64,000 nt of DNA. It comes from Corynebacterium matruchotii. GTDB lineage: Bacteria; Actinomycetota; Actinomycetes; Mycobacteriales; Mycobacteriaceae. How positions within the stretch are numbered: the stretch's first letter is position 1; the number at the start of each line of letters is the position of its first letter. Positions 10,047-19,485 of this stretch are shown here, piece by piece. A model generated the notes under the pieces. The model had not been told where the DNA came from. It searched no databases and saw only the letters and a program-made list of their open reading frames with translations. Location: the NCBI RefSeq assembly GCF_011612265.2, contig NZ_CP050134.2, forward strand, positions 2,418,001 through 2,482,000, written 5' to 3'. A program made the translations under genes and the position numbers.

Positions 10047-10311
10047 ATTTTCAGTGTAGTTCTTCCTAATCCCGGCTTTTACATTGGGTGTTTAAATTAT
10101 TGGTTGTTATGGTTACTGGCACGAATGTAACTATCATCATTGCGCAGTAACTGCGCTACGCTCCAGAATCCTTCGTAAGGAAATGCTCACGTTGTGGGGT
10201 ATGCTTCTAACTACATATTTTCATGTGGTAGTTATGCTCCACTCTGCGTTGAGACACACTACGCTATTCATAACTATCACCCATAATCCATGTAGCGTAA
10301 GGATGACACAA

Positions 10312-12156
10312 ATGCCAAAACAGGAACCCTCATCCCAAAATTCACCGAGTCATGAGGCTGCACAACCAGAAACGTTGAATCAAGATACGCAGGAAACACC
10401 AGCTATATCTGAGGCATCAGCAGCATCCGAGGAAACCACTGGGCAGAAGAAACCACAGGCCTATGAAACAAAAGCCTGGCTTGATCTTTATGGCCCATGG
10501 ACTCCGCACTCACTGGATTATGGTGACACCACGCTGCTGGATATTTACGACAATAACCTTTCCCTCAACGCCGACAAACCCGCAACCTATTTCTTCGGCC
10601 GCACGCAAACCTACAGTGAACTAGACAAACAAGTACGGTCTGCCGCCGCAGGTCTCCGCGCTCTAGGGGTACGGGCAGGAGATCGCGTCGCCATCGTCCT
10701 TCCCAATTGCCCACAACATGTTGCCGCATATTTCGCGGTCCTAAAACTCGGGGCAATCGTGGTAGAGCATAACCCGCTATACACCGCCCACGAACTCGAA
10801 TCCCCCTTCAACGACCATGCAGCCCGAGTAGCCATTGTTTGGGATAAAGCCGCTTCCACCTTGGAAAAGCTACGCCGAACCACCCCGCTGGAAACCATTG
10901 TGTCGGTGAACATGATTGATGCGATGCCCAAGGCAAAACAGTTCATTCTCGGGCTACCGCTACCAATGATTACCAAACGTCGAGAGGCACTCACCGCACC
11001 CGCACCAAACTCCATCCCGTGGGATCTGCTCATCAGCTCAGCCCTAGGCGGCAACGGCGACGATGTGGTGTCAAACATTGACGTCACCACGAAATCCGTC
11101 GCGGTGATCCTATACACTTCGGGAACAACCGGAGATCCCAAAGGGGCCCAACTCACCCACGGTGGACTCTTCGCTAACTTATTACAGGGCAAAGCCTGGG
11201 TGAAAGATCTCGGCAGCGAAGAACGGCTACTGGGGGCATTACCGTTCTTCCACGCCTATGGGCTCACTATTGTGCTGAACCTGGCTGTCTATATTGGTGG
11301 CGAAATCATGCTCCTGCCAGCACCACAAATCCCCCTCATCATGCAGATCATGAAAAAACGCACCCCCACATGGGTCCCGGGAGTGCCGACGCTGTACCAG
11401 AAAATTGTGGACGCGGCGAAAACCGATGGCATTTCCATTAACGGGGTGCGAAATTCTTTCTCGGGTGCATCCACACTGCCGGTAGACACGGTGGAGCAAT
11501 GGGAAAAACTCACTGGCGGACTACTGGTAGAAGGCTATGGCCTCACCGAAACCTCCCCCATCATTGTGGGTAACCCCATGAATTCCAATCGGCGACCTGG
11601 CTATGTGGGCATCCCATTCCCAGACACAGAAATACGAATCGGCAACCCCAAAAATTTGGATGAGACCATGCCCGACGGGCAAGAAGGCGAAGTGCTGGTA
11701 CGGGGACCACAAGTATTCGCCGGGTATTTAAACAACCCAGAGGCCACCGAAAAAGCATTCCACCACGGCTGGTACCGCACCGGTGATGTGGGCATCATGG
11801 AAGAAGACGGATTTATCCGCCTAGTAGCGCGTATTAAAGAAGTCATCATCACCGGTGGCTTCAATGTTCACCCACTAGAAGTGGAAGAAGCACTGCTGTC
11901 ACACCCGGATATTACCGACTGCGCCGTGGTAGGCATGCCACGCAAAGACGGGTCAGAATCCGTGGTTGCCGCCATCACACTCGGCCCCGGCGCGGCATTG
12001 GATCCAGAGGGATTGAAGGAGTTCTGCCGCGGCCGGTTGACCCGCTACAAGGTGCCACGCACGTTCTACCACTTTGAAGACATGCCACGAGATCAAATGG
12101 GCAAAATTCGGCGGCGCGAAGTCCAGGCTGAACTTATCCGCAAGTTTATAAACTAA
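10312..12156 (+). CDS. Long-chain fatty acid-CoA ligase (AMP-binding)
   Basis: Activates a fatty acid with ATP and CoA through an acyl-adenylate. After a ~45-residue disordered, Gln/Ser/Glu-rich N-terminus the protein has the standard ANL motifs: P-loop YTSGTTGDPKGA, VEGYGLTETSP, WYRTGDVG and the hinge VARIKEVIITGG. The ATG at 10312 is preferred because AAGGAT lies 8 nt upstream; an ATG at 10303 abuts the AAGG and a longer frame to 10183 lacks a site. It follows mshA divergently and overlaps murB tail-to-tail by 11 bp. The chain length of the substrate is not visible; mycolate-related or general beta-oxidation roles are both possible. Confidence 0.9.
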   Translation: MPKQEPSSQNSPSHEAAQPETLNQDTQETPAISEASAASEETTGQKKPQAYETKAWLDLYGPWTPHSLDYGDTTLLDIYDNNLSLNADKPATYFFGRTQTYSELDKQVRSAAAGLRALGVRAGDRVAIVLPNCPQHVAAYFAVLKLGAIVVEHNPLYTAHELESPFNDHAARVAIVWDKAASTLEKLRRTTPLETIVSVNMIDAMPKAKQFILGLPLPMITKRREALTAPAPNSIPWDLLISSALGGNGDDVVSNIDVTTKSVAVILYTSGTTGDPKGAQLTHGGLFANLLQGKAWVKDLGSEERLLGALPFFHAYGLTIVLNLAVYIGGEIMLLPAPQIPLIMQIMKKRTPTWVPGVPTLYQKIVDAAKTDGISINGVRNSFSGASTLPVDTVEQWEKLTGGLLVEGYGLTETSPIIVGNPMNSNRRPGYVGIPFPDTEIRIGNPKNLDETMPDGQEGEVLVRGPQVFAGYLNNPEATEKAFHHGWYRTGDVGIMEEDGFIRLVARIKEVIITGGFNVHPLEVEEALLSHPDITDCAVVGMPRKDGSESVVAAITLGPGAALDPEGLKEFCRGRLTRYKVPRTFYHFEDMPRDQMGKIRRREVQAELIRKFIN

Positions 12157-13294
12157 CACCCACCCACACAGGTTCGGGGGCAAGGCTCACACCGAAGGTT
12201 TTTTCTACCCCATTGCGCACAGTACGGGCGAGCTCTACCAGATCTTCGGTGGTGGCACTGCCGCGATTCGTGAGCGCAAGAGTGTGTTTCGTGGAAAGCC
12301 GTGCGGGGCCATCTTCGGGATAGCCTTTGGGGTAACCGGCGCGCTCGATAAGCCAGGCGGCGGAGAGTTTTTTCCGCCCACCGCTAGCGTCGAAACATGG
12401 CATGGCGGCAGCATCGTCTGCGCCGTGGAGCTTTTCGACGACGGTACGAACGTGTTGGACAACTTCTGGGGAAACGATGGGGTTGGTGAAGAATGAGCCT
12501 GCGGACCACGTATCGTGATCGTCGGGGTTATACACCATGCCTTTCTTTTTCCGTAGCCGTAGAACCTCAGCACGCACGGTGGTGGCGAGCCTGCGTGCTT
12601 CGATTTCGTTCACGGATACGTTAAGGACCCGGGCGAGTTCCCCAAACCGTAGTGGTGCTGATAGACCATCATTGCGGAGTCGCAGTCGAATTCCGAGCAC
12701 GACGGCTTTGTTGGTAAATTTCAGGTTGGAGTAGCGGTAAGAAAGTTCCAGGTCGGCGGAGCGCACCCACTCCCGGACACCGGTGTCACGGCGGTAAAGC
12801 TCCACTTCGGTGAGGACATCGGCGATTTCTACACCGTATGCCCCAACATTCTGCACGGGAGTAGCGCCAGCGCTGCCGGGTATGCCGGAGAGACATTCGA
12901 TGCCGCCCATACCCTGATCGACAGAGAGGGAAACAACCGTGTCCCACACGGCACCGGCGTCGGCCTCAAGTTCACCAGTTTCTTTGTCCAAGTAGATCTC
13001 GTCACAGGCAACAATGACCGCGATGAGGGGAATATCGCCGTCGGCAATGACAAGGTTGGAGCCACCGCCAACGACGAGAAGTGGAATGTTGTGCTTGTCG
13101 AGGAGTTGCACAATATCAACAACCGCATCACGGGTGGTGCAGCGTAGTGTGTGGGCGGGTCGTCCCCCAAGGTGGAGGGTGGTGAGTTGGGCGAAAGTGG
13201 TATCGACGAGTTGTACATCATCGCGCTTCTCAACGACGCCGCGAACATGGGCGTCGAAAAGCTGTAATAAGGGTTCCATGAGCATAGTCACCAT
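12146..13294 (-). CDS. murB: UDP-N-acetylenolpyruvoylglucosamine reductase
   Basis: Completes UDP-MurNAc synthesis by reducing UDP-GlcNAc-enolpyruvate with NADPH; FAD enzyme in the cytoplasm. The FAD-binding half shows TTLHLGGRPAH, VVGGGSNLVIAD and CLSGIPGSAGATPVQNVGAYG; the C-terminal domain contains DDHDTWSAGSFFTNP with the catalytic Ser. The protein is about 380 residues, slightly long. Three in-frame starts occur at 13294, 13285 and 13279 with no strong ribosome binding site, so the exact start is unsure. Corynebacteria have more than one murB-like gene; this one is in the usual place near mshA and the DUF2505 gene. Confidence 0.92.
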   Translation of the reverse strand: MVTMLMEPLLQLFDAHVRGVVEKRDDVQLVDTTFAQLTTLHLGGRPAHTLRCTTRDAVVDIVQLLDKHNIPLLVVGGGSNLVIADGDIPLIAVIVACDEIYLDKETGELEADAGAVWDTVVSLSVDQGMGGIECLSGIPGSAGATPVQNVGAYGVEIADVLTEVELYRRDTGVREWVRSADLELSYRYSNLKFTNKAVVLGIRLRLRNDGLSAPLRFGELARVLNVSVNEIEARRLATTVRAEVLRLRKKKGMVYNPDDHDTWSAGSFFTNPIVSPEVVQHVRTVVEKLHGADDAAAMPCFDASGGRKKLSAAWLIERAGYPKGYPEDGPARLSTKHTLALTNRGSATTEDLVELARTVRNGVEKTFGVSLAPEPVWVGVSL

Positions 13295-13314
13295 ATTAAG
13301 GGTAATCTGTATGC

Positions 13315-13815
13315 ATGACTACGCGTAGTTCGAATATTGTAACCATTAAACATCCAGCTCAATCGGTGCATGCTGCTTTGACCACCGAAGAATATTGGGC
13401 TCATGTGGCTGCTACTCTGTCCCCCGAGCCTGGCGAGGTGCATGAATTTGTACCTACAGATGGTGGCGCGGAAATCACCCTGTACGAGGTGTTGCCGCTG
13501 GAAATTTTGCCGGAGGCTGTGCGTTCGATGATCAGTCAGGCACTCAAAGTCAAGCGGGTAGTGACGGTGGGGCCGTTGACGGGGGAAACCGCTGCGTTGT
13601 CGTACACTGCTGACGTCAAGGGGACACCGGTGGATTTCAAAGGCACCATCAACCTATCTGGCAGTGGTGACGAAACGACTCTCGAATATGCGAATGAGGT
13701 CACGGTCAATATTCCTTTCATGGGGCCGGCCATCGAGCCGAAGGTGGCTGAGGCGCTAGGAGAGTTGTTTGGTAACGAGGGTGCTATCACTTCCGACTGG
13801 GTGGCTTCACACTAA
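13315..13815 (+). CDS. DUF2505 family protein
   Basis: 166-residue soluble protein that fits the DUF2505 family of actinobacteria, a START/SRPBCC-like lipid-binding fold. It starts with SSNIVTIKHPAQSVHAALT, has a mid-region VVTVGPLTGETAALSY and ends with a helix around KVAEALGELFGNEGA, the pattern of a helix-grip domain. It is divergent from murB (20 bp) and followed 15 bp later by a methyltransferase-like gene, so these two are probably co-transcribed. Ligand and role are unknown. Confidence 0.8.
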   Translation: MTTRSSNIVTIKHPAQSVHAALTTEEYWAHVAATLSPEPGEVHEFVPTDGGAEITLYEVLPLEILPEAVRSMISQALKVKRVVTVGPLTGETAALSYTADVKGTPVDFKGTINLSGSGDETTLEYANEVTVNIPFMGPAIEPKVAEALGELFGNEGAITSDWVASH

Positions 13816-13830
13816 TTTTTTGCAGATTTT

Positions 13831-14661
13831 ATGGCGAATCATGGGCATAATCAGCGCGCACAGTTTCGCCGTCATTCACAACAGCCCATTGGGACCATTA
13901 CCCGCGGCACGACTGGTTTTAACCGGCTGCGGAAGGTAGACCGGTGGGTTTTTTATCATCCTGAGCTGCACCAGAAACTGCGTCCGCATGCGGTTGCGGC
14001 ACCGTTAGCCATTGATGTGGGCTATGGGGATAGTTACACGACGACGTGTGAATGGGCGTGGTGGTTACGTCGCATAAACCCGCACATATCAGTGGTTGGG
14101 TTGGAGATTGATCCTAGCCGGGTATTGCCGCCGCGGGATGGGGTACGGTTTGAGCGGGGTGGGTTTGAGTTGGCGGGTTACCGACCCCATTTAGTGCGGG
14201 CTTTTAATGTGTTGCGGCAATATGATGTGACGCAGGTGCCGGATGCGTGGAGTATGGTGTGCGGCCGGCTGGCCCCAGGTGGGGTTTTCATTGAGGGAAC
14301 ATGCGATGAGCTGGGTAGACGGGCTAGTTGGGTGTTGCTTGATCGACGGGGACCGGTGTCGCTGACATTGGCGTGGCAACCGTGGGATGTGGCGAAACCC
14401 TCAGATGTGGCAGAACGGTTACCTAAAATACTGATCCACCGGAATGTACCGGGGCAGAAAATTCACTCATTATTGCAGCTTTGCGACGACTGTTGGGATA
14501 AAACCAATGGTTTGGCCGCATTTGGGCCGCGAATCCGGTGGCGGGAAACCCAAAAGTTATTGCGTGAACACTTGCCGATCCCACGACCACGGTTGCTTCG
14601 GGACAACATTTTGACGGTCCCATGGTCGGTGGTTGAACCGGAAACAACCGTATTTTTGTGA
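13831..14661 (+). CDS. Class I SAM-dependent methyltransferase-like protein
   Basis: 276 residues with a Rossmann-type start: IDVGYGDSYTTTCEWAWWLR (about 63-82) looks like motif I, and VVGLEIDPSRV (about 89-99) supplies the acidic residue that would contact the SAM ribose. A later stretch, MVCGRLAPGGVFIEGTCDE, matches motif III spacing. The rest is not typical of a named methyltransferase family. It probably forms an operon with the DUF2505 gene. Substrate unknown; a non-enzymatic role is possible because only motifs I-III are clear. Confidence 0.7.
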   Translation: MANHGHNQRAQFRRHSQQPIGTITRGTTGFNRLRKVDRWVFYHPELHQKLRPHAVAAPLAIDVGYGDSYTTTCEWAWWLRRINPHISVVGLEIDPSRVLPPRDGVRFERGGFELAGYRPHLVRAFNVLRQYDVTQVPDAWSMVCGRLAPGGVFIEGTCDELGRRASWVLLDRRGPVSLTLAWQPWDVAKPSDVAERLPKILIHRNVPGQKIHSLLQLCDDCWDKTNGLAAFGPRIRWRETQKLLREHLPIPRPRLLRDNILTVPWSVVEPETTVFL

Positions 14662-14709
14662 TCTTGTGGTGCTGATTGTGGCACAATCGAGGTTTATCAG
14701 CCACACTAG

Positions 14710-15546
14710 ATGGTTATGAAACAACGTTCATCTGCTGGGAAAATCCTCCTAACAATAATCATCGTGATAGCGGTTCTACTGCTGCTCGCCGAGTTTGGGC
14801 TGCGCTGGTTTATTGGTAATCAGGTGGTGCAGGCCCTGACAACGCAAGATACCCAAACTTCATCGGAGCAAAAAGAGAAGCCTAAAATCTCATTTGGCAC
14901 ATCACCTCTATTGTTGGGCCTGGTCAAGGGGGAAATTCCTCATGTTGAACTGGATACGCCATCAACGATAAATATCAAAAAGAATGCTGATTCCACCATT
15001 AGCGAAATCACCGGGGTACCCAAGACTCGCATGGTTGCTGATGGGTTATCGCTATTAGATGCAGAGAATCCCACCGCTCGCACCATGACACTGGAGGTAG
15101 AGCCGGACGATGCTTTCTTGCTGGCGATGGTGCAATCAGCCGTGGCGGAGCAGGATGGGGCAGGTCAAACGGATGCGTCTGATTTGAAGGCGAATCTGCA
15201 GGGGATTTTGCAGCAGGTGGTGAAGGTTACCAAGGTGACAAGTAATCCGCAAAATTCCACGATTGATGTGGAGTTTACTAATGGGGCGGCCACGTTAACG
15301 CTGAAGCCTAAGGTACAGGATGGCAATTTGGGTTTTGACGCGGTGAACACAGCATTATTTGGTTTTGCATTGCCGTCTGAGGTGACGGAAACCGTGTCAA
15401 AGGGCCTGAACGAGAACATTTCCAAGGTGAATACTAATGGCATGGCCACCGATGAGGTGACAGTTATTGATGGTGGGCTGCGGATTAAGATGAGTGGCCA
15501 AAACGTGAAATTGTCGGCGGCTTCCCAATCAATGCAGACACAATAA
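14710..15546 (+). CDS. DUF2993 / LmeA-like exported lipid-binding protein
   Basis: 278 residues with one N-terminal membrane segment or uncleaved signal (about 10-32, ILLTIIIVIAVLLLLAEFGL) followed by a soluble domain. The SPLLLGLVKGEIPHVELD region and the late DGGLRIKM strand fit DUF2993. In mycobacteria the family member LmeA (Rv0817c) acts outside the membrane in lipomannan elongation and binds lipid; here the same cell-envelope location is likely, but the exact function is inference. RBS is weak; the start ATG at 14710 could also be at 14716. Confidence 0.75.
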   Translation: MVMKQRSSAGKILLTIIIVIAVLLLLAEFGLRWFIGNQVVQALTTQDTQTSSEQKEKPKISFGTSPLLLGLVKGEIPHVELDTPSTINIKKNADSTISEITGVPKTRMVADGLSLLDAENPTARTMTLEVEPDDAFLLAMVQSAVAEQDGAGQTDASDLKANLQGILQQVVKVTKVTSNPQNSTIDVEFTNGAATLTLKPKVQDGNLGFDAVNTALFGFALPSEVTETVSKGLNENISKVNTNGMATDEVTVIDGGLRIKMSGQNVKLSAASQSMQTQ

Positions 15547-15813
15547 ACCAACCACAATAAAATCATTCTTTGTGGGTTCCCTGCGCACCGGACGCCACAA
15601 GGAATTGGTTTGGATTGGGGTCTATCTGTAAGGGTGAGTGAGCACGGAGTTGGTGGGGGCTCTCAATAGGCTTAGAGAGCTTGAGAACCGCCGCCCTAAG
15701 TTCTTAGCCGAACCCAGGTTGATTCGCTACCTCACCATTTGCTGCTTAACGTGTTCGGTGTTGCTTGAGGCATCATGGTGCAGAGCTGTGCAGTACATGA
15801 TGGTTATCCAGTT

Positions 15814-16380
15814 TTATTCCGCTGAATTAATGTCTGTGTTGAGCCATATGGCGGCATCCTGGGCACATGCGGAGCTTCGCCCAATGGCAATGACAGGAAG
15901 CACTGATGCTAAAACTGGGTGGGAGTGGGGTCGGGATTCAGTCACGCCCGTGCAGATGGCATCGGCACCACTGGTTTTAGCAACGGTGGCTAAGGCAAGG
16001 GCTTGGGCATCATCAAATTTTTGGGTATCTATCATGATGGCTAAGGTGGTTGGATGTGGTACAGCTTCTCGCAGTAACACAATTTCAGCCATGAGCGGTT
16101 CATGAATACCCGTACTGGTTGTTCCAAGCATGGCGCCGGATATGATGCTGGGGACGGCGATAATGAGTCGTGCGCCTTGTTGTGCCGCTAGCCGGGCTTC
16201 GCTGGCTTTGACAAGTTGATGGTGGTTACCTGTGGGGTAGCCAGCGAAGCTGGCAACGTCACCTGTGGCAAAATCCAACATGTTGGGGGGCACGCAGACG
16301 CTATGGCCGGCAGCGCACGCCGCAATGATTTCTTCCGGCTGGGGGGTGAGGAATGTGCGATAGATTTTCATGCGCGGCAT
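15814..16380 (-). CDS. Short deoxyribose-phosphate aldolase-like protein lacking catalytic lysines
   Basis: 188 residues with TIM-barrel features of DeoC: VCVPPNML near residue 29, then FAGYPTGNHHQLVKASEA, which corresponds to the V-GFPLG...K..EA of DeoC. The three catalytic positions of DeoC are not kept: the Asp in EIDMV is in a LIIAVPS context, the Schiff-base Lys in VKTSTG aligns with ICTGV, and the proton-relay Lys in KASGGIR aligns with AIGRSS. The protein is also about 30 residues shorter than usual. It may be inactive or have a different substrate. Starts at 16380 or 16371 are both possible. Same strand as the DUF2516 gene, 19 bp upstream. Confidence 0.65.
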   Translation of the reverse strand: MPRMKIYRTFLTPQPEEIIAACAAGHSVCVPPNMLDFATGDVASFAGYPTGNHHQLVKASEARLAAQQGARLIIAVPSIISGAMLGTTSTGIHEPLMAEIVLLREAVPHPTTLAIMIDTQKFDDAQALALATVAKTSGADAICTGVTESRPHSHPVLASVLPVIAIGRSSACAQDAAIWLNTDINSAE

Positions 16381-16399
16381 TCACCAGTGTTTATGCTAG

Positions 16400-16687
16400 C
16401 TACCATCCGTAATTTCCGCTCAGGATATCGTTGATTTGTGGTCGCACATCGAACCAATACAATCCGGTGATGACTATGCCAATCCATGATAGGAACGGCA
16501 TGGCGATAGCTATGGCTAGTGCTGATAGAAGAAGCAATCCAACCCATGCTAATTTTCCTTGACGTTCAGCGACAGTGAACGCATCTTCACGAGTGGTAGC
16601 TGCCAGTAGCGCCCCAATGAGCGCGAAGATCGCTATAAGCCAATAGCCGAATAGAATTGCTTGGTTGAGGATGCTTTCAATGTTCAT
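16400..16687 (-). CDS. DUF2516 family small membrane protein
   Basis: 95-residue integral membrane protein with three hydrophobic segments, near residues 10-30, 45-62 and 65-80, and a short tail containing YWFDVRPQI. This matches the actinobacterial DUF2516 family. A GTG at 16693, two codons upstream, has a better spaced AGGGA and may be the real start. Probably co-transcribed with the DeoC-like gene. Function unknown. Confidence 0.78.
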   Translation of the reverse strand: MNIESILNQAILFGYWLIAIFALIGALLAATTREDAFTVAERQGKLAWVGLLLLSALAIAIAMPFLSWIGIVITGLYWFDVRPQINDILSGNYGW

Positions 16688-16749
16688 GGCCACAGTTTTT
16701 ATTCCCTGCAATATTGATGGTTCTACGGGTTATTGTATATATGGTTGGG

Positions 16750-18069
16750 TTACAACGGGGAGATTGTGAAGAGTAGATACGAAACAGTGTAAATAGCAAG
16801 ACCTGCCAGCGCCCCCACGATAGTGCCATTAAGGCGAATGTACTGCAAGTCTTTGCCCACCATGAGTTCGATTTTATCGCTTGCCTCATCAGCATCCCAC
16901 CGTTCGATGGTTTCAGAGATAATGCTGGTTACTTCGTCCGCATAGTTATCAGCGAGGAAGGCCGCTGCACCAGTGATTCGCTGGTCCACGGAGTACCGCA
17001 ATTCGTCATCTGTTTGGAGTTTTTCTCCCCATGTCATGGATAGTTCTACAATTTTGCGGCGGAGTACGGATTGGTCATCACGGGCTGCGGATATCAAACC
17101 GTCACGGGCGCTGTTCCAAAGAGTTCCGGCGGCGTCGTGCACGGCAGAGGAATTCATGATGTCGGTTTTGATTTCCTCAACGCGGGCGATCATGGTGGGA
17201 TCGTGTTGTAGGTCATCAATGAATTGGTTGATGAAGCGGCGAATAGCGTGACGGGCCTCATGGTTTTTATCGGCATTGACCGCGGCAGTCCAGGTGATGA
17301 GCTCACGGTATACTCGGTCGCCAACAAGTTCGTTGACAAAACGGGGAGCCCAGATCGGGGCGCGATCATCAAGCACTCGGGTGATGAAGTCTTCTGAGGT
17401 GAGCGCTTTTTTATGCATCCAGGCGACAAATTGATCGACTAAGGGTTCAATTTGGCCACCATCGGCAAGTTTTTGCAAGACTCGACCTAGTGGTGGCCCC
17501 CATTCCGGTTTGGAGAGTTTATCGATGAGTGAGGCTCGGATAACGGCTTCTGCATCTTTAGGATCAAGAGCGTTAACGGCATTGGCTACAAATTTACCTA
17601 CTTCCCTGGATACTTTTTCCGCATTATCTGGTTCAACAAGCCATTTGGCAATACGCTCCGGCACTTCGGCCTTAGAAACTTTTTCGGTAATGAGTTCCGC
17701 ATTGAGGAAGTTCTCACCCACAAAACCGCTGAGTGCTTCACCAACTTGGTCCTTTTTGCGCCGGATAATAGCTGTGTGGGGTATTTTTAGGCCCAGGGGG
17801 TAACGGAAGAGTGCGGTCACTGCGAACCAGTCGGCCAGGCCACCAACCATTCCAGCTTCGGCAGCAGCACGAACAAAACCAACCCAAGCACCAGTGTGTC
17901 CTTGTGCCTCCCACCAACGACATCCGAAAAATATGACAGCGGCAATAAGCAGCAATCCGGTGGCTAACGCCTTATACCGTCGTAGTTCAGTACGTCTGAG
18001 TGCCTCCATTTCTGGTGAGGGGCCAGGCACTGCTAACCGTTGTGTGGCGGTGATTACGGGTTTTTCCAT
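16750..18069 (-). CDS. DUF445 family membrane-anchored protein
   Basis: 439 residues. An N-terminal membrane helix (about 35-50, ALATGLLLIAAVIFFG) is followed by a conserved patch GMVGGLADWFAVTALFRYPLGLKIPHTAII, a hallmark of DUF445, then a long helical, charged region (about 110-400) and a final hydrophobic helix (about 420-437). Such proteins are found at the inner face of the cell envelope in many bacteria; activity is unknown. The gene is the first of a minus-strand group including DUF2516 and the DeoC-like gene. Confidence 0.82.
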   Translation of the reverse strand: MEKPVITATQRLAVPGPSPEMEALRRTELRRYKALATGLLLIAAVIFFGCRWWEAQGHTGAWVGFVRAAAEAGMVGGLADWFAVTALFRYPLGLKIPHTAIIRRKKDQVGEALSGFVGENFLNAELITEKVSKAEVPERIAKWLVEPDNAEKVSREVGKFVANAVNALDPKDAEAVIRASLIDKLSKPEWGPPLGRVLQKLADGGQIEPLVDQFVAWMHKKALTSEDFITRVLDDRAPIWAPRFVNELVGDRVYRELITWTAAVNADKNHEARHAIRRFINQFIDDLQHDPTMIARVEEIKTDIMNSSAVHDAAGTLWNSARDGLISAARDDQSVLRRKIVELSMTWGEKLQTDDELRYSVDQRITGAAAFLADNYADEVTSIISETIERWDADEASDKIELMVGKDLQYIRLNGTIVGALAGLAIYTVSYLLFTISPL

Positions 18070-18172
18070 ATTTGCTATTATCCCTGTTTTTATTTGTCGA
18101 TGCTGATTTCAGTAAGGTCCTTTTGAACATCGCATGTCTGCCTATATCCGGCATGAACCATCTTGAATGTCG

Positions 18173-18196
18173 AAAACCCCGCCGAAGCGGGGTTTT
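18173..18196. terminator. Hairpin terminator after the 116-residue membrane protein gene
   Basis: Perfect 10-bp stem AAAACCCCGC / GCGGGGTTTT with a CGAA tetraloop. T runs on both strands make it a bidirectional rho-independent terminator. It lies 19 bp beyond the stop of the minus-strand gene at 18215. Confidence 0.9.
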
Positions 18197-18214
18197 CTAG
18201 ATGTAAACGCTTGG

Positions 18215-18565
18215 TTAGTTTACGCGACCAGTTTCAGCGCGATACTGGTAGTAATAACGACGACCATACTGAATGAGGCCAAAACCACCAACTAACAAAA
18301 TCGCAGCTAGTACCAAGCCAATAATCAAATACGTGGATGCATAATCACTGATATGATACACCGAACTGGCTGCCCCAAATATTGTCAGCCCGATCGCCGC
18401 CAATGACGACAGGACAAGGCCCATGCCAACCCATGTGCTGGTGCGTAGCAGGGAAGAATGCGGAGCCATCAGGCTTGATGGATCATAACCATCAATGTAG
18501 TTCATGCGGCTAGAAACCTGGCCGTCGAAGACCGGGTACTCAGCCATCTGGTTTTCGGCTGACAT
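18215..18565 (-). CDS. Two-helix membrane protein of unknown function, next to sdhB
   Basis: 116 residues: a soluble N-terminus (about 1-42), two membrane helices (about 44-64 and 77-97) and a short basic C-terminus with RRYYYQYR. A gene of this type sits beside sdhB in C. glutamicum (recalled synteny). The gene has its own terminator and is separated from sdhB by 170 bp, so it is probably a separate unit. No functional motif. Confidence 0.7.
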   Translation of the reverse strand: MSAENQMAEYPVFDGQVSSRMNYIDGYDPSSLMAPHSSLLRTSTWVGMGLVLSSLAAIGLTIFGAASSVYHISDYASTYLIIGLVLAAILLVGGFGLIQYGRRYYYQYRAETGRVN

Positions 18566-18655
18566 GGACGTGCCTTTCTTTCTGAAGTTTTAAGCAGTGT
18601 GAGTTAAATGCGAAAAATCGAGGTATTAATCAAGAGATTATGTTATCAGTCTAGC

Positions 18656-18680
18656 AATGCCTGACCAAAGTTCAGGCATT
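18656..18680. terminator. Hairpin after sdhB
   Basis: 9-bp stem AATGCCTGA / TCAGGCATT with a 7-nt loop, 55 bp beyond the sdhB stop on the minus strand. There is no long T run, so it may end or stabilise the sdhCAB transcript. Confidence 0.6.
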
Positions 18681-18735
18681 ACTTTCTGATATTGTTACCA
18701 AGACTACTTTCACGAGCTCATAAGCACTTATGCGT

Positions 18736-19485
18736 CTACGCATCCTTGGCGGTAAAGAACGCACGAGCCCGTTCTTTGTTCACCGCAGCCACTGCACTCA
18801 ATGGGATACCTGCAGGGCAGACATCGGCACATTCACCGTAGAGGGTGCAGTGGCCAAAGTTGGTTTCCAACTCGTCGATCATCTTACGAGCACGGCGACC
18901 GCGTTCTTCTTTACCCAAGGGCATGAGTGACAGGTGGACCAGCTTGGCACCAGTAAACAGGTGGGCGGCACCATTGGGGCACGCGGCCACACAGGCACCG
19001 CAACCAATGCATGCAGCATGGTCAAGGGCAAGCTCTGCCGTTTGGTGATTCATGTGCAGAGTGTCGGCGTCGGGAGCGGTACCCGAGTTCACGGACACAT
19101 AACCACCTTGCTGCATCACTCGGTCCAGGGCAGACCGGTCGACCACCATGTCTTTGATCACGGGGAATGCAGCGGAACGGAATGGTTCGATCTTAAGGGT
19201 AGAACCATCTTTGACGTTGAGTAGCCGCTGTTGGCAAGCTGGCTGGTTTTGTTCCAGACCATGAGGACGGCCATTGACCAGGAGCCCGCAGGTACCACAA
19301 ATACCTTCACGGCAGTCAGATGCGAATGCGAAAGGTTCCTTTCCTTCTTCGATCAACCCAGAGTTAACGTGATCCAAGAGTTCGAGGATGGACATTTGAG
19401 CAACTGCGTCTTCAACGGTGACGTATTCGAAGTGTCCCTCGTGATACGGACCGGCCTGACGCCAGATTTCAAGATGGAGTTTCAT
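18736..19485 (-). CDS. sdhB: Succinate dehydrogenase iron-sulfur subunit
   Basis: Electron-transfer subunit linking the flavoprotein to menaquinone. In its 249 residues the [2Fe-2S] ligands appear in DCREGICGTCGLLVNG (about 58-73) plus a later Cys, and the [4Fe-4S]/[3Fe-4S] set in CIGCGACVAACPNGA (about 138-152) and CTLYGECADVCPAGI (about 213-227). The start overlaps the sdhA stop, so the two are translationally coupled. Last gene of sdhCAB. Confidence 0.95.
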   Translation of the reverse strand: MKLHLEIWRQAGPYHEGHFEYVTVEDAVAQMSILELLDHVNSGLIEEGKEPFAFASDCREGICGTCGLLVNGRPHGLEQNQPACQQRLLNVKDGSTLKIEPFRSAAFPVIKDMVVDRSALDRVMQQGGYVSVNSGTAPDADTLHMNHQTAELALDHAACIGCGACVAACPNGAAHLFTGAKLVHLSLMPLGKEERGRRARKMIDELETNFGHCTLYGECADVCPAGIPLSAVAAVNKERARAFFTAKDA

